Part shown: positions 1 through 9,237 of the stretch, piece by piece
Position numbering within the stretch: position 1 is the stretch's first letter
How the letters are laid out: every line of letters starts with the position of its first letter
The notes under the pieces: model-generated
Told to the model about the DNA's origin: nothing
What the model saw: only the letters and a program-made list of their open reading frames with translations
Databases searched by the model: none
Source: Tritrichomonas musculus
Taxonomy: Eukaryota; Parabasalia; Tritrichomonadida; Tritrichomonadidae
Length of the DNA: 64,000 bases
Assembly: GCA_039105265.1 (NCBI GenBank)
Contig: JAPFFF010000005.1
Location: 1,302,001-1,366,000 of the forward strand
Direction: 5' to 3'
Position numbers and translations under genes: made by a program

Positions 1-33
1 TTTTTTGTGGCATATTTTTTATAAAATGCATGA

Positions 34-270
34 AGAGTATCTTGTGATGAATTTGAAATTAAAGTTAAACTTTTTCAGAATTTAATTAGCTGGAAGAAAC
101 AAAATCTAAATGAAAATCAGAACTTTGTACAAAGTAAAGTAAAAAAATCTCTTTCAAATTTATTTTTTAGTACTTTATATCTTAATAAAATGAATTTTTA
201 TACTTTAAAACTTCTTAATATAGGATATCAGAAATATAAAAAATTGTTTTATGTTAGAATTATAATTTAA
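34..270 (+). other. Open frame, possible 3' end of an upstream gene
   Basis: A frame stays open for 78 codons from just after a TGA at 31-33 to a TAA at 268-270. It is lysine-, asparagine- and leucine-rich with mixed, protein-like composition (for example ISWKKQN and LNIGYQKYKKLF). No family is recognised. It could be the last exon of a gene that starts left of the window, or chance openness in AT-rich DNA. No clear CTAAC...ACAG acceptor is seen before it. The rest of 1-346 shows nothing else. Confidence 0.2.
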
Positions 271-346
271 ATTGCACAAAGTAGTGTTGTAGAAACATTA
301 TTCATTTTAAAATAGACTTTTTGGGATATAATAGGAATTAAAAAAA

Positions 347-880
347 TTAATTTTGATTTTGACTTGCCAAAGTTTGGAAATCAATTTTTGGCATTTCAAT
401 TCCCAAAAATTTAGAAATTGCATCACGGAAAAACATGGTACCTAACCAATAAACGAAGTTGTATCCAGCATCACGCATATCTTCATTTTCTACGCCAGCA
501 TGTGAAATTTTGCAAAGCAAATCCCATGGAACAAAGGGAATTCTGGCGCAAACAAGTCTATTAAAAGAATTTCGAGCAAGTCTGTTAAAAATAATGAAAA
601 ATAATGCCGAAACTAAATTTCCTCTCATCGATAAAGCAGAAATATTTTGTGAATGGAGCTTGATATCAGCCATTAATCTTTTCTTTCGCTTTGCAACTGT
701 TTTATCGTCATCATCTTTAGCATTTAGTTCATCTAATTGCTCTTGCTTTTTCTCGAGAGCTGCTTTGTTAGTCTGAAAGGTTTGTGTTCTTAGAACAAAG
801 AGCCAATTAATAAAAGTTCCACAAGCTGCACTTAGAAAAGACATACCTAATGCAAGAAGGCCATTATAAATCGTCTTCAT
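347..880 (-). CDS. TMCO1: TMCO1-like ER calcium-leak/translocon protein (EMC3/Get1 superfamily)
   Basis: This 177-residue protein follows the TMCO1 plan. It has an N-terminal membrane segment (about residues 5-30) ending in LFVLRTQ, a charged coiled coil (about 38-78), then LSMRGNLVSALFF, a second membrane segment, the RIPFVPWDLLCKISHAG stretch matching the TMCO1 KLPF.P...GLSHR region, and a last hydrophobic segment ending FRDAISKFLGI. Length is close to the usual 188 residues. In other eukaryotes TMCO1 acts in the ER membrane as a calcium-load-activated channel and as part of a multipass translocon. It is divergent from the calnexin gene, 301 bp away. On the coding strand TTCAAAAT lies about 20 nt before the ATG, an Inr-like motif. 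The family call is by recognition of motif order. Confidence 0.85.
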   Translation of the reverse strand: MKTIYNGLLALGMSFLSAACGTFINWLFVLRTQTFQTNKAALEKKQEQLDELNAKDDDDKTVAKRKKRLMADIKLHSQNISALSMRGNLVSALFFIIFNRLARNSFNRLVCARIPFVPWDLLCKISHAGVENEDMRDAGYNFVYWLGTMFFRDAISKFLGIEMPKIDFQTLASQNQN

Positions 881-1181
881 AGAGAGGGATCTGATTTTGA
901 AGCTTAGCCATTGAAATTTTCAATATAATTGAATTATTTGGTCTATGCTTTTGAAATTTATGATGGGTATTTAATATTTAAAATAGATTTTTTTAGTAAA
1001 AATATTTTTTTAATATAGTGATACACAAATATGAGACATCATTTTTAACGAATTAAATTCATATAATTTTATATATTAATTTCTAAATAGCAATTTGTAT
1101 TTTTATTATTTATTTACATTCTGATATATCAATAAAATAAAACTATAATGAGTACTTATAACTATTATTTCATTAAGACAA
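881..1181. promoter_or_regulatory. Divergent intergenic region between TMCO1 and calnexin
   Basis: This 301-bp AT-rich spacer separates two divergent genes and must hold both promoters. On the plus strand TCATTA at 1170-1175 lies 7-12 nt before the calnexin ATG, matching the trichomonad initiator consensus. On the minus strand TTCAAAAT lies close to the TMCO1 ATG. No other structure is evident. Confidence 0.5.
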
Positions 1182-2816
1182 ATGCTTCTTATTCTTTTTT
1201 TTTGTTTATGCATTAAATTTAGACAACCGACTTTCCCTCATCGACCAAAAGGTGAAATTATATATTTTCAATCTTTTACAGAGAATAATTGGGTTGATAG
1301 ATGGTTTGTAACTAATGCTCCAAACTATACAGGAGAATGGCGTGTAAATACTTCTATTTCTCCCCAATGCATTTTAGGCGAGAAGATGCTATATATGATG
1401 ACCAAAAAATCATTTCACGGAGTTTCTTCAAAGTTGAATCAATTTTTTTCAGTTAAAAATAAAACACTTGTTCTTCAATACGAAGTTAGATATCAAAATA
1501 ATATTGAATGCGCTGGCTCTTATATCAAATTATTTGGGAAAGATTTCAATGCAGCAACATTGACAAACGAGACACGATTTATTTTAATGTTTGGCCCAGA
1601 TCATTGTGATAAATCTGATAAAGTTCATTTTATATTAAACGTCAAGAATCGCATCACTGGCAAATACGAAAAAAAAGAGCTGAAAATGCCACCAGCTACA
1701 AAACTAAACAAATTAACAAATCTTTATACATTAATTATCAGACCAGACAGCACCTATGATATTCGAATTAATGATAAAAAAGTAAAAAGAGGCAATATTT
1801 TTACTGATTTTGAGCCTTCGATTAATCCACCAAAATATATAGATGATCCACGCGATATCAAACCTCAAGATTGGGTTGATGATCCAATGATGGATGATCC
1901 ATCGTATCCAAAGCCAGAAGACTGGGATGAAAATGAACCAGAATATATTAATGACCCTAATCGTCTTAATCCACCTGAAGGATGGTATATTAATGAACCC
2001 AAATATATTCCTGATCCAGATGCAACCAAGCCAAAAGCTTGGAATGAAAAGAAAAAAGGACCTTGGAAGAGTCCTCAAATACCAAATCCAAAATGTCTAG
2101 CAGCTCTTGGCTGTGGACCTTATACTCCTCCCAAAATAAAAAATCCAAATTTCAAAGGAAAATGGAATCCACCAATAATTCCGAATCCAAAATACATAGG
2201 GAAATGGGAAGCAAGGCAAATTGAAAATCCTTTCTATTTCGAATTAACCAAACCGAGCGAGCTCATTGAAGATATTTATGCTTTAGGCTTTGAATTATGG
2301 ACAATACATGACGAAATAGGTTTTAATAACATTTTGATATCCACAGACGAAAAGGCTGTTAGAAAATGGAATAAAGAACATTTTTTGCCAAAGCATGAAC
2401 TTCAAGAAGAAAGAATTTTCAGAGATATTGATAATTTGCCAAAGAAAAGAGAAAAAATCAAAGGGAATGGCTTTTTAAAAGGAATAAAAGCATTATTCTC
2501 AAATATATTAGACACTTATCTTGATTTATTCGAAAAAAATTCAATTATTATCATTTTTTTATCATCTTTTATAATTTTTTTCATTCCTTTCATTGTTTAT
2601 ACAATCTTTTTCAAGAAAAAAAGCATCAAAAAACGGTTATCCCCTGAAATGAAGAAAAAAATAATGAAAGTTCTTGTTCAAAGAGAGAGAGAAAGGCAAT
2701 TGAAGGAAGAAATGGAGAAGAAGAAAATGGATGATAAAGATTTCAATGATGGCTCAAATAATAATCCTCGAGAAGATGATATTAATATGAAAAGAGATAT
2801 TGGAAAATTAGATTAA
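1182..2816 (+). CDS. Calnexin, membrane-bound ER lectin chaperone
   Basis: The 544-residue product has an N-terminal signal peptide (MLLILFFCLCIKF), a lumenal domain with the typical GEIIYFQSF..NNWVDRWF and LVLQYEVRYQNNIECAG blocks, and a P-domain at about residues 209-356. The P-domain has four type-1 repeats (KYIDDPRDIKPQDW, then ...PEDWDE, ...PEGWY, ...KAWNE) followed by four type-2 repeats (PWKSPQIPNP, PPKIKNP, WNPPIIPNP, WEARQIENP). Four plus four is the calnexin count, against three plus three in calreticulin. A transmembrane helix (about 453-476) and a charged cytosolic tail follow, and there is no KDEL-type ending. It would bind monoglucosylated N-glycoproteins during folding. The start fits an Inr TCATTA 7-12 nt upstream. 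Confidence 0.95.
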   Translation: MLLILFFCLCIKFRQPTFPHRPKGEIIYFQSFTENNWVDRWFVTNAPNYTGEWRVNTSISPQCILGEKMLYMMTKKSFHGVSSKLNQFFSVKNKTLVLQYEVRYQNNIECAGSYIKLFGKDFNAATLTNETRFILMFGPDHCDKSDKVHFILNVKNRITGKYEKKELKMPPATKLNKLTNLYTLIIRPDSTYDIRINDKKVKRGNIFTDFEPSINPPKYIDDPRDIKPQDWVDDPMMDDPSYPKPEDWDENEPEYINDPNRLNPPEGWYINEPKYIPDPDATKPKAWNEKKKGPWKSPQIPNPKCLAALGCGPYTPPKIKNPNFKGKWNPPIIPNPKYIGKWEARQIENPFYFELTKPSELIEDIYALGFELWTIHDEIGFNNILISTDEKAVRKWNKEHFLPKHELQEERIFRDIDNLPKKREKIKGNGFLKGIKALFSNILDTYLDLFEKNSIIIIFLSSFIIFFIPFIVYTIFFKKKSIKKRLSPEMKKKIMKVLVQRERERQLKEEMEKKKMDDKDFNDGSNNNPREDDINMKRDIGKLD

Positions 2817-3033
2817 TCAAACCTCTTTTTTCTTTTTGTTTTTAATTAAATATTATTACTGATATTGATTTTTTTTACAACTCAAAATTTTCAAAAAAGA
2901 TAGAATATCACATTTATGTGAAAGAATGTTTTAAAATGTTTTGCTTTTTTTTTTAATATAACTTTATCTATAGCAAATAAAAAATAAATATATATAACAT
3001 AAATTCTATTGACCACACAAGCATTTTGTTCGA

Positions 3034-3789
3034 TCATGATACAGGCTTTCCGAATTTGAGATGATTTAAGAAAAAATTAATAAGTGGTTGCGTGAGATGC
3101 GTGCGAGCATATTCACTTGTAACAACATATTGAATACTTTCACCATTTTTCTTTCTCTTTACAAGATACAATACTGAAGATGAGTCAGGTTTGGTAGCAG
3201 CAGCTAAAATTTCATATTCGTTATTTACGTTGGATAAAATAGATTTCTTTTTCTCCACAATTTCTTTTTCTTTATCCTTTCCTTTTTCAATTTTTCTATC
3301 TTTTTCTTTTTCTTTTTCTTTATCTTTAATTTGAAAAAAATTTTCCATTTGAGATTGTATTTCTTTTTTTCTTTTCGTTTCTTGTCTTTCTTTTTCTATC
3401 ATATCTAATTTGATTTTTTCTTCTCTATCTTTCGAAGGATTTAAAGCCAGAGAACTTGTATCAATTTTTTTCTGTATTAAAGATCCCATGAAAATGCTAG
3501 GTAATTGCTCTTTGTTTTCTTTCTTTTTTTTTTCTTGGTTGTTCGATGATACAGGTCGTTTATTTTGAGGCGATAAGGTATTAGGTGAATTTTGAGTTTT
3601 CTTGGGGGACTTTACATTTTTCCAATATTCTTCAAGTAAATTCTGGCAATCTAAATTTTTTTCTTTTTCCCATGTGGAGTCACTCATTGGATATCCCTTC
3701 CACTTTAATTTATACATAGTTACTCCTTTTACAACTTTATGGTTCAAAATTTTTTCAACTTCATATACTTCTTCATCTGAATCACCCAT
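3034..3789 (-). CDS. HP1-type chromodomain and chromoshadow-domain protein
   Basis: The 251-residue protein begins with a chromodomain (about residues 6-60). EVYEVEKIL, YKLKWKGYP, TWEKEKNLDC and LLEEYW align with HP1, and the three aromatic cage positions (Tyr, Trp, Tyr) that read methylated histone H3 lysine are present. A long lysine/glutamate-rich hinge follows. The C-terminal about 60 residues (EILAAATKPDS...LYLVKRKKNGE...INFFLNHLKF) match a chromoshadow domain, the HP1 dimerisation module. The two-domain layout argues for a true HP1 homologue acting in heterochromatin. The spacer 3790-4362 upstream is AT-rich with no other recognisable feature apart from ACCGTTTA on the coding strand near the start. 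Confidence 0.85.
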   Translation of the reverse strand: MGDSDEEVYEVEKILNHKVVKGVTMYKLKWKGYPMSDSTWEKEKNLDCQNLLEEYWKNVKSPKKTQNSPNTLSPQNKRPVSSNNQEKKKKENKEQLPSIFMGSLIQKKIDTSSLALNPSKDREEKIKLDMIEKERQETKRKKEIQSQMENFFQIKDKEKEKEKDRKIEKGKDKEKEIVEKKKSILSNVNNEYEILAAATKPDSSSVLYLVKRKKNGESIQYVVTSEYARTHLTQPLINFFLNHLKFGKPVS

Positions 3790-4362
3790 TTTTATCTAGA
3801 ATTTCATTAAACGGTCACCATTTTGAGTAATTATTCAAAAAGTTTATATTAAAACTTCAATTTTTCCAGCCAAATTAATTAATTTCTTGGTAGATGCAAT
3901 CAATCAATTTTGGAAAGATATTAAAATTCAAGTTAATTTTCATTACCTTTATTTCGCAATCTGCAAAAATAATGAATATTTATGGATACTGATAACTTTT
4001 ATATGAATATTAAATAATATATCTTTTTGAACTTTCTTTAACTTAAAACTTATATATAAAAAGCCAAAACAATTGATTCAATATAACAAACAATAGTAAT
4101 ATGAGAAATGAAGAGGATAAAAATAATATCTTTGACTATCAATATTAAATGATTACATTTATAATATTGCTTCATTTTAAATTTGAAAAGAAATTCAAAA
4201 AACAATTAATGATTAGAATCTCTTAAAATCTCTTATTCATTTCTTACCATTGTATCAAATAATGATATATAAGATTCAGATCCAGTAAAATTAACCGATA
4301 TAGTTAGAAACAAATAATTAAATAAACAAGTAAAAACATATTTATTGTATACAACACAACTA
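3790..4362. other. AT-rich spacer, no gene seen
   Basis: This 573-bp gap lies between the start of the chromodomain gene and the end of the next gene on the same strand. It presumably contains the chromodomain gene promoter and the downstream gene's 3' UTR. I see no RNA gene, repeat or credible ORF in it. Confidence 0.5.
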
Positions 4363-5652
4363 TTATTCATCAAATTTTCGACTGAAAGATTTTTTTGGAC
4401 CACCTCTTTCAAAGTGTTGTCCAGTGTATGGAGTATAAGAAAATCCACCACTTTCATTTCTAATTACTTCTTGTCGGCTATATAAATTAGTTTCGAGAGT
4501 TGTTTGACTTTTTCTGGTTGATCTTAAAAATGCTTCAGTTTTTGCTTTAATTGCAGCAATATCAATATCATTAAATAACATAGTTTTTGCTTTAGTCGAA
4601 GTTTGGCCTGGCTCACTATTTTCTTTTGGTTTAAATTCGAATAATGATGCGTTATCTGAAAAAGTATTATTTTCTTTCGGCTTGAAATTAAATGATGAAA
4701 ATGTATCAGATGATTTTTTGTCATCTGCTTGTTTGAAATTAATTTTTGAAAATGTATCCGAATTCTTATTATCAGTTGGCTTGAAATTAATTGTTGAAAA
4801 GATGTCAGATGATTTTTTGTCTTCTACAGGCTTTAAGTTAATTGTTGAAAATGTGTCAGATGAACTTTTTTCTTCTTTGTTTTTGAAATTAAATGCTGAA
4901 AATGTGTCAGATGACTTTTTGTCTTCCACAGGCTTAAAGTTAATTGTTGAAAACGTGTCAGATGAATTTTTTTCTTCTTTGTTTTTGAAATTAAATGTTG
5001 AAAATGTGTCAGAAGCTTTCTTTTCTTCTTTTGTTTTGAAATTGATTGTTGAAAACGTGTCAGAAGTATTCTTTTCTTCTTTCGCTTTGAAATTGAATAT
5101 TGAAAATGTATCATTAGCCCTCTTTTCTTCTTTTATTTTGATATTATTAATAGAATTCTCTTCAATAGAACCTTTTTGATTCTTAATATTTAGGCTCTGG
5201 CTGCCTGATATTGCTTCATTTTTAGAGTGATCATTAGAACCATCTGACTCAATGCATATTTCAAATCTTTTGGTATTATCTAACTTTGTGTGATCTTTAT
5301 CTTCAGGTTCAGAATTATTCGGCATACTTTCAACAAAAGAATTTTGTTGGCTCAAAATTTCGTTTTTTTCATGATCAAAATATTTAAAACGTGAAGAAAG
5401 ATATGAATAACTTATCTTTTTGGGGATAAAAGAAACAGGAATTTCAATATCAGTTTCTGATTCTTTCGTTGTTAAATTTGAGATTGTTTGCTCTGTCTGG
5501 GTAGCAAATGACCGACTAGTTTCCTTTGCTAATAATATAGGGAATTGTCTTCTTTTAATTCTCGGATCTGGCTTAAATGGATATAACGGTGCCGGTGGAT
5601 CTATATCATTTTTTAATTCAAAAAAATTAAAGAGTTTCTGAAAGAAACTCAT
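4363..5652 (-). CDS. Protein with ten 17-residue SDTFSxxNFK repeats (nucleoporin-like?)
   Basis: The 429-residue protein has a proline-containing N-terminus (APLYPFKPDPRIKRRQF), an acidic Ser/Asn/Asp-rich middle, and about ten tandem 17-residue units at roughly residues 180-347 of the form SDTFSTINFKxKEEKKx. The C-terminus holds an alanine/lysine helix (DIAAIKAKTEAFLRSTRKS) and GGFSYTPYTGQ. The regularly spaced Phe-x-Phe-Lys cores in a charged, disordered spacer resemble FxFG-type nucleoporins, but no FG dipeptide is present in the cores, so that function is only a guess. The start codon is 26-33 bp downstream of TATCGTTA, the reverse of a trichomonad Myb site. Confidence 0.75.
   Translation of the reverse strand: MSFFQKLFNFFELKNDIDPPAPLYPFKPDPRIKRRQFPILLAKETSRSFATQTEQTISNLTTKESETDIEIPVSFIPKKISYSYLSSRFKYFDHEKNEILSQQNSFVESMPNNSEPEDKDHTKLDNTKRFEICIESDGSNDHSKNEAISGSQSLNIKNQKGSIEENSINNIKIKEEKRANDTFSIFNFKAKEEKNTSDTFSTINFKTKEEKKASDTFSTFNFKNKEEKNSSDTFSTINFKPVEDKKSSDTFSAFNFKNKEEKSSSDTFSTINLKPVEDKKSSDIFSTINFKPTDNKNSDTFSKINFKQADDKKSSDTFSSFNFKPKENNTFSDNASLFEFKPKENSEPGQTSTKAKTMLFNDIDIAAIKAKTEAFLRSTRKSQTTLETNLYSRQEVIRNESGGFSYTPYTGQHFERGGPKKSFSRKFDE
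4612..5113 (-). repeat. Tandem 51-bp coding repeats
   Basis: About ten degenerate 51-bp units inside the gene at 4363-5652 encode 17-residue units with core SDTFSxxNFK. Neighbouring units alternate between two spacer types, KEEKx and PVEDKKS, suggesting duplication of a two-unit block. Confidence 0.85.
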
Positions 5653-5677
5653 CAGCCCAAATTCTATAATTAGAGGG

Positions 5678-5685
5678 TATCGTTA
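5678..5685 (-). promoter_or_regulatory. Myb recognition-like motif TAACGATA (reads TATCGTTA on +)
   Basis: TATCGTTA lies 26-33 bp upstream of the repeat-protein ATG. TAACGATA is the Myb recognition element described for Trichomonas vaginalis promoters. Near matches occur before the giant coiled-coil gene (36203-36210) and before the Ras gene (8158-8165). Function here is inferred. Confidence 0.35.
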
Positions 5686-5725
5686 AGGCTAATTTTTTAC
5701 CCAAAAAATTAAAATTATATATATA

Positions 5726-7210
5726 GGTGGGCCACTTTTTTTTTGACTTTAAAAAAGTTCTTTTTTTCTTCGAATTTTAAGAATTATTCAGCAATTTCAT
5801 AATATATATTTATATAACACATATATGATAGGATGCAGTTGTTAAATTAAGTTTTGAACTAATATTCATCAACTTTTTTTTTAATACATGATATGCAATA
5901 TCACAAGTTCAAATGAATTAAAATACATATTTCTATTATTTTATGATATTATCTATGTCATACATCAAGAATGATCTGGAAACAATATAAAATAATTAAT
6001 AGATTTCTCTAAAAAGTTAAAATAAAAGGTATTTTTAATTTTCAGAAGTATATAAAAAAATTGAATGTTTTCTTTTTTGATATTTAGTTTCTTCATCGCC
6101 CAGGCTTTTTATTGATATAGTTAGTTATAACATAACTTCAAAGATAAAGGTTAGTTGGGAAAACATATTCAAAAAGTTGAATTAGTTAACGGAATGATTC
6201 AATTTTGGAGCCACTTGGTAAGAAATTATAAACGGTCAAACAATAAATTTGGTATAAATAAAGGTAAACTAAAATTGGATATATGTCCTAGAATATTGGA
6301 CCTTTATTAAAAAATCATAAAAAATTAAAATCAGCTTTTTTTTATTCAATTTTCTCTCAATTTATAAAAATAGCTTTCAAATTTTTTTTATATTTTTTCT
6401 CTTATTGAAATTTTAAGATTTTTAGAAAAAGCAATATCTTAATTTAAAATTAAATTAATCTATATTAATATTATTATTTCATAATAGAATTATATATTAA
6501 AAATATATATAAATGAGATATTTCATTTTAAATTTAAAAAGCAAAGATAATCAAAATTAAAATTATTTTATATTTATTTGAATTTTTAAAATTTCAAAAA
6601 AAAAACTAAGTTTTAATAAAAATTATAAATATAGCAATTTAAATAGAAATAAACATAATATATTTTTATTATAATATTATAAACATGAATATAATAGTAA
6701 ATAATATTTTAAAATATTATAATAAATCATATACTAATAAATTTTCAAAATCATTATAATCGAATAATTGATTATTTCTAACTTTTTCAAAACGAATTTT
6801 TATAGCATGCTTCAATTGTTATATTCAAAATTTTAGGTATAGAAAAAATCATTTATTTCTTTTTATATTTTGTCTTTGATTATAATCAACAAGATATAAC
6901 TTTAAACAAAATTAAATTAAACAATTAATTTAAAATTAAAATAGATATTTTTATTCTTAATAAATGAAATTTTCTTATATAAATTGAATGATCTTTTTAA
7001 ATTCTTTTAATTTTGAGAAAATTATTTCGAATATTTTTGAAAGATTTTATCTATACTATTTGAATAGTTTACAAAAAAAATATGAAAATTTAAATTATTC
7101 ATAAAAACTTTATCTTTAATATTTATGAACTATAATTAATATTTTATTTTATTATTATATGTAATCTATCTAATGGTGCAAAAGTTATAAAAATTCATTG
7201 GTGGCCCACC
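5726..7210. mobile_element. Non-coding segment bounded by inverted GGTGGGCCAC ends with flanking TA
   Basis: The left end reads TA-GGTGGGCCAC and the right end GTGGCCCACC-TA, a perfect 10-bp inverted repeat in otherwise extremely AT-rich DNA. The flanking AAATTATATATA is also mirrored, so the full inverted repeat is about 25 bp. The 1.49-kb interior has no credible ORF. A Tc1/mariner-type non-autonomous element with TA duplication is possible, but TA flanks are common by chance here. The rest of 5653-7560 is AT-rich spacer. Confidence 0.35.
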
Positions 7211-7560
7211 TATTTATATATATAATTTTTTTTTTTCTTAAATTTAACTCATTCTAGATATACCAATTAATGAAAAGACCTTTCATTATTTTGATTGGTT
7301 TTAAAACCAGGATATTATGCTATTTTTTTTATAAAGCAATTTGATTATCTAAATATTTTATTCACGATTTGACATAAACAACAGATAATTCTATTATTTA
7401 ATATATTATTTTCATTATGGCAATTATCATAAACTTAAGCTATAAAGAAAAAATATAATTGATAATCAAAAAAGTACCATTCTTAATAAAAAAGAGTTCA
7501 AAATAATTATCTGATACATTTAACATACAGGTAAAAAAAAAAAAACATAGTACAAATATA

Positions 7561-7953
7561 TTAAGACCGCTTTGATTTTCGAGTAAGCTTAAGTAGATCC
7601 TGCTCAACCATGTTTTTAACGTTAGATTCTCTGTTTATTTTCTTTGGCATTGCTTTCTTGAGTTGCTCTTGATCTTTTTCGTTCGCCCAGTTAACTTTAA
7701 TTACACGTCCGTCAAATCTTTGACCATTCATTCTCTGAATTGCATTTTGACCAGATTGTCGATCTTCATAGTTAATAAATGCATAACCTTTGGATTCGTA
7801 ATTATCATTACATACCATATGTAAATCAAGAATTTTTCCATATTGCGAAAATGCTTTATAAACATCATCAACAGTCGTTCTAAAATTCAGTGAAAGTATG
7901 ATAACTTGATTTTCATATGAAAATGGTCTGATGCTTTCAGGCTCTTCCGACAT
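7561..7953 (-). CDS. Small RRM protein (RNP motif), possibly a cap-binding CBP20-like protein
   Basis: The product from the ATG at 7953 is about 130 residues. The longer frame upstream begins with TTG, so this first ATG was chosen. One RNA-recognition motif covers about residues 14-92: VIILSLNF (RNP2) and KGYAFINYED (RNP1), ending GRVIKVNWA, followed by a lysine-rich tail. RNP1 in the form KGYAFINY, the ending VIKVNWANEKDQ and the small size recall the nuclear cap-binding subunit CBP20, but a generic single-RRM splicing or SR-related factor is equally possible. It is divergent from the Ras gene with a 329-bp shared spacer. Confidence 0.75.
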   Translation of the reverse strand: MSEEPESIRPFSYENQVIILSLNFRTTVDDVYKAFSQYGKILDLHMVCNDNYESKGYAFINYEDRQSGQNAIQRMNGQRFDGRVIKVNWANEKDQEQLKKAMPKKINRESNVKNMVEQDLLKLTRKSKRS

Positions 7954-8282
7954 AAGAATAAGGTAAATTTTTTCTGAAAATATTACAGTTAGCTTCAAAT
8001 GTCTTTGTGTGAAAAATCTAAAGAATTTCTCTGAAAGAAATTAATAAATTCAAAAACAAAAACAGAAATCGATATTAAAAAGATGTCAATGAATAAATTC
8101 TCCAATTTGGAAATAAAATAATTGAATTTCTCCATACGATTATTTCGGTTTTAATTATAACGATTAAATCCTGCTCAAAAAAAACTAAACTACTTTTTGA
8201 ACTGTAATTTCGCCTTTAACGGTGCTCTTTATATTGCTTTATTGTCATGTGATATGAATAGAATTTGATTTTCCTTTTTTAG
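7954..8282. promoter_or_regulatory. Divergent intergenic region between RRM gene and Ras gene
   Basis: This 329-bp spacer holds both promoters. TAACGATT at 8158-8165, 118 bp before the Ras ATG, is one base from the Trichomonas Myb site. No clear TCAYTW Inr is seen close to either ATG. Confidence 0.4.
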
Positions 8283-8867
8283 ATGAGTGACGAAGAATAT
8301 CGTATCGCTGTTTTAGGGTCAGGAGGTGTCGGAAAGACATGCCTTGTTTTACGTCTTACAAGACAGACTTTCGACCCCGAATATATTCCAACTATTCAAG
8401 ATTATTTCGAAAAAAAACTGGTGGTCGATGATAAAGAATATACAACTAAGATTATAGATACAGCAGGACAAGATGAAATGCAGGGAATTACAGATATTGG
8501 TATTAAAGATGCACAAGCATGCATCATTGTATATTCAGTTACTTCTCAACTTTCTTTCAATGAGGTAGATAAGTTTCGCGATAAAGTTAAAAATTTTGCA
8601 CAAGATAATAATGCAAAAATTGTTCTTGTTGGAAATAAATGCGATATGCAAGAACGTGTTGTTACGCAAGATCAAGGAAAACAGAAAGCAGCCGAATGGG
8701 GTAATGTACCATTTTTCGAAACCTCAGCAAAGAAAGATATTAATGTTCAAGAAGCTTTTGCTGCTTCTTTGAAACTTTTGGTTTCTAATAAAGGCGGAGC
8801 AGCTGCAGGTGGCAGCAGTAAATCAAATGATGAAGGCGGAAGTGGTGGATGTTGCACAATTGCCTGA
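8283..8867 (+). CDS. Ras-family small GTPase (Ras/Rap type)
   Basis: The 194-residue protein has all five G motifs: P-loop GSGGVGKT near residue 11, switch I PTIQDYF with the effector threonine, DTAGQDEMQG with the catalytic glutamine, NKCD and ETSAK. Switch II begins DTAGQDE as in Ras and Rap rather than the DTAGQE of Rab. The C-terminus ends CCTIA, giving a CaaX box CTIA with a further upstream cysteine, so prenylation and membrane attachment are expected. A Gly/Ser-rich hypervariable tail precedes it. It would act as a plasma-membrane or endomembrane signalling switch. Confidence 0.92.
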   Translation: MSDEEYRIAVLGSGGVGKTCLVLRLTRQTFDPEYIPTIQDYFEKKLVVDDKEYTTKIIDTAGQDEMQGITDIGIKDAQACIIVYSVTSQLSFNEVDKFRDKVKNFAQDNNAKIVLVGNKCDMQERVVTQDQGKQKAAEWGNVPFFETSAKKDINVQEAFAASLKLLVSNKGGAAAGGSSKSNDEGGSGGCCTIA

Positions 8868-8916
8868 AAATATCATATTTGATATTATAATTTTTTTTTT
8901 ATTTATCGCTATTTGA

Positions 8917-8932
8917 TCAGATTGAAATCTGA
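8917..8932. other. Short perfect hairpin after the Ras gene
   Basis: TCAGATT-GA-AATCTGA forms a 7-bp stem about 50 nt after the Ras stop codon. It may be a 3' UTR or 3'-end structure; its role is unknown. Confidence 0.3.
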
Positions 8933-9237
8933 CCTTTTAATAAAAGATCAAGTTACATATTATGAATCATAGTTTTTTTAGGCAATATAGTCTACATTTC
9001 AAATCGGCCTTTTTTGCCCTTTTAATGGTCAATATATGGTAAAATATACGTTGAAAAAGACGATAAGTTTACCTTTCGGAGGTTTTAAAAATTACGTTCT
9101 GTTCAAACTTTTTCAAAAAAATAACCAAGAAAAAAATATCAATTGCGTTTTACTATTACGTCTACGTGAAAATAATTGGAATGCGACTTTTTTAGAAAAA
9201 GTTAATAAAAAGTTGTATTTGAAAAATAAATATATTA

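Noticed and set aside
4682-5179. 165-residue plus-strand ORF with repeats.
   Set aside because: It is the antisense shadow of the SDTFSxxNFK repeats; the minus strand has the complete gene with start and composition expected of a protein.
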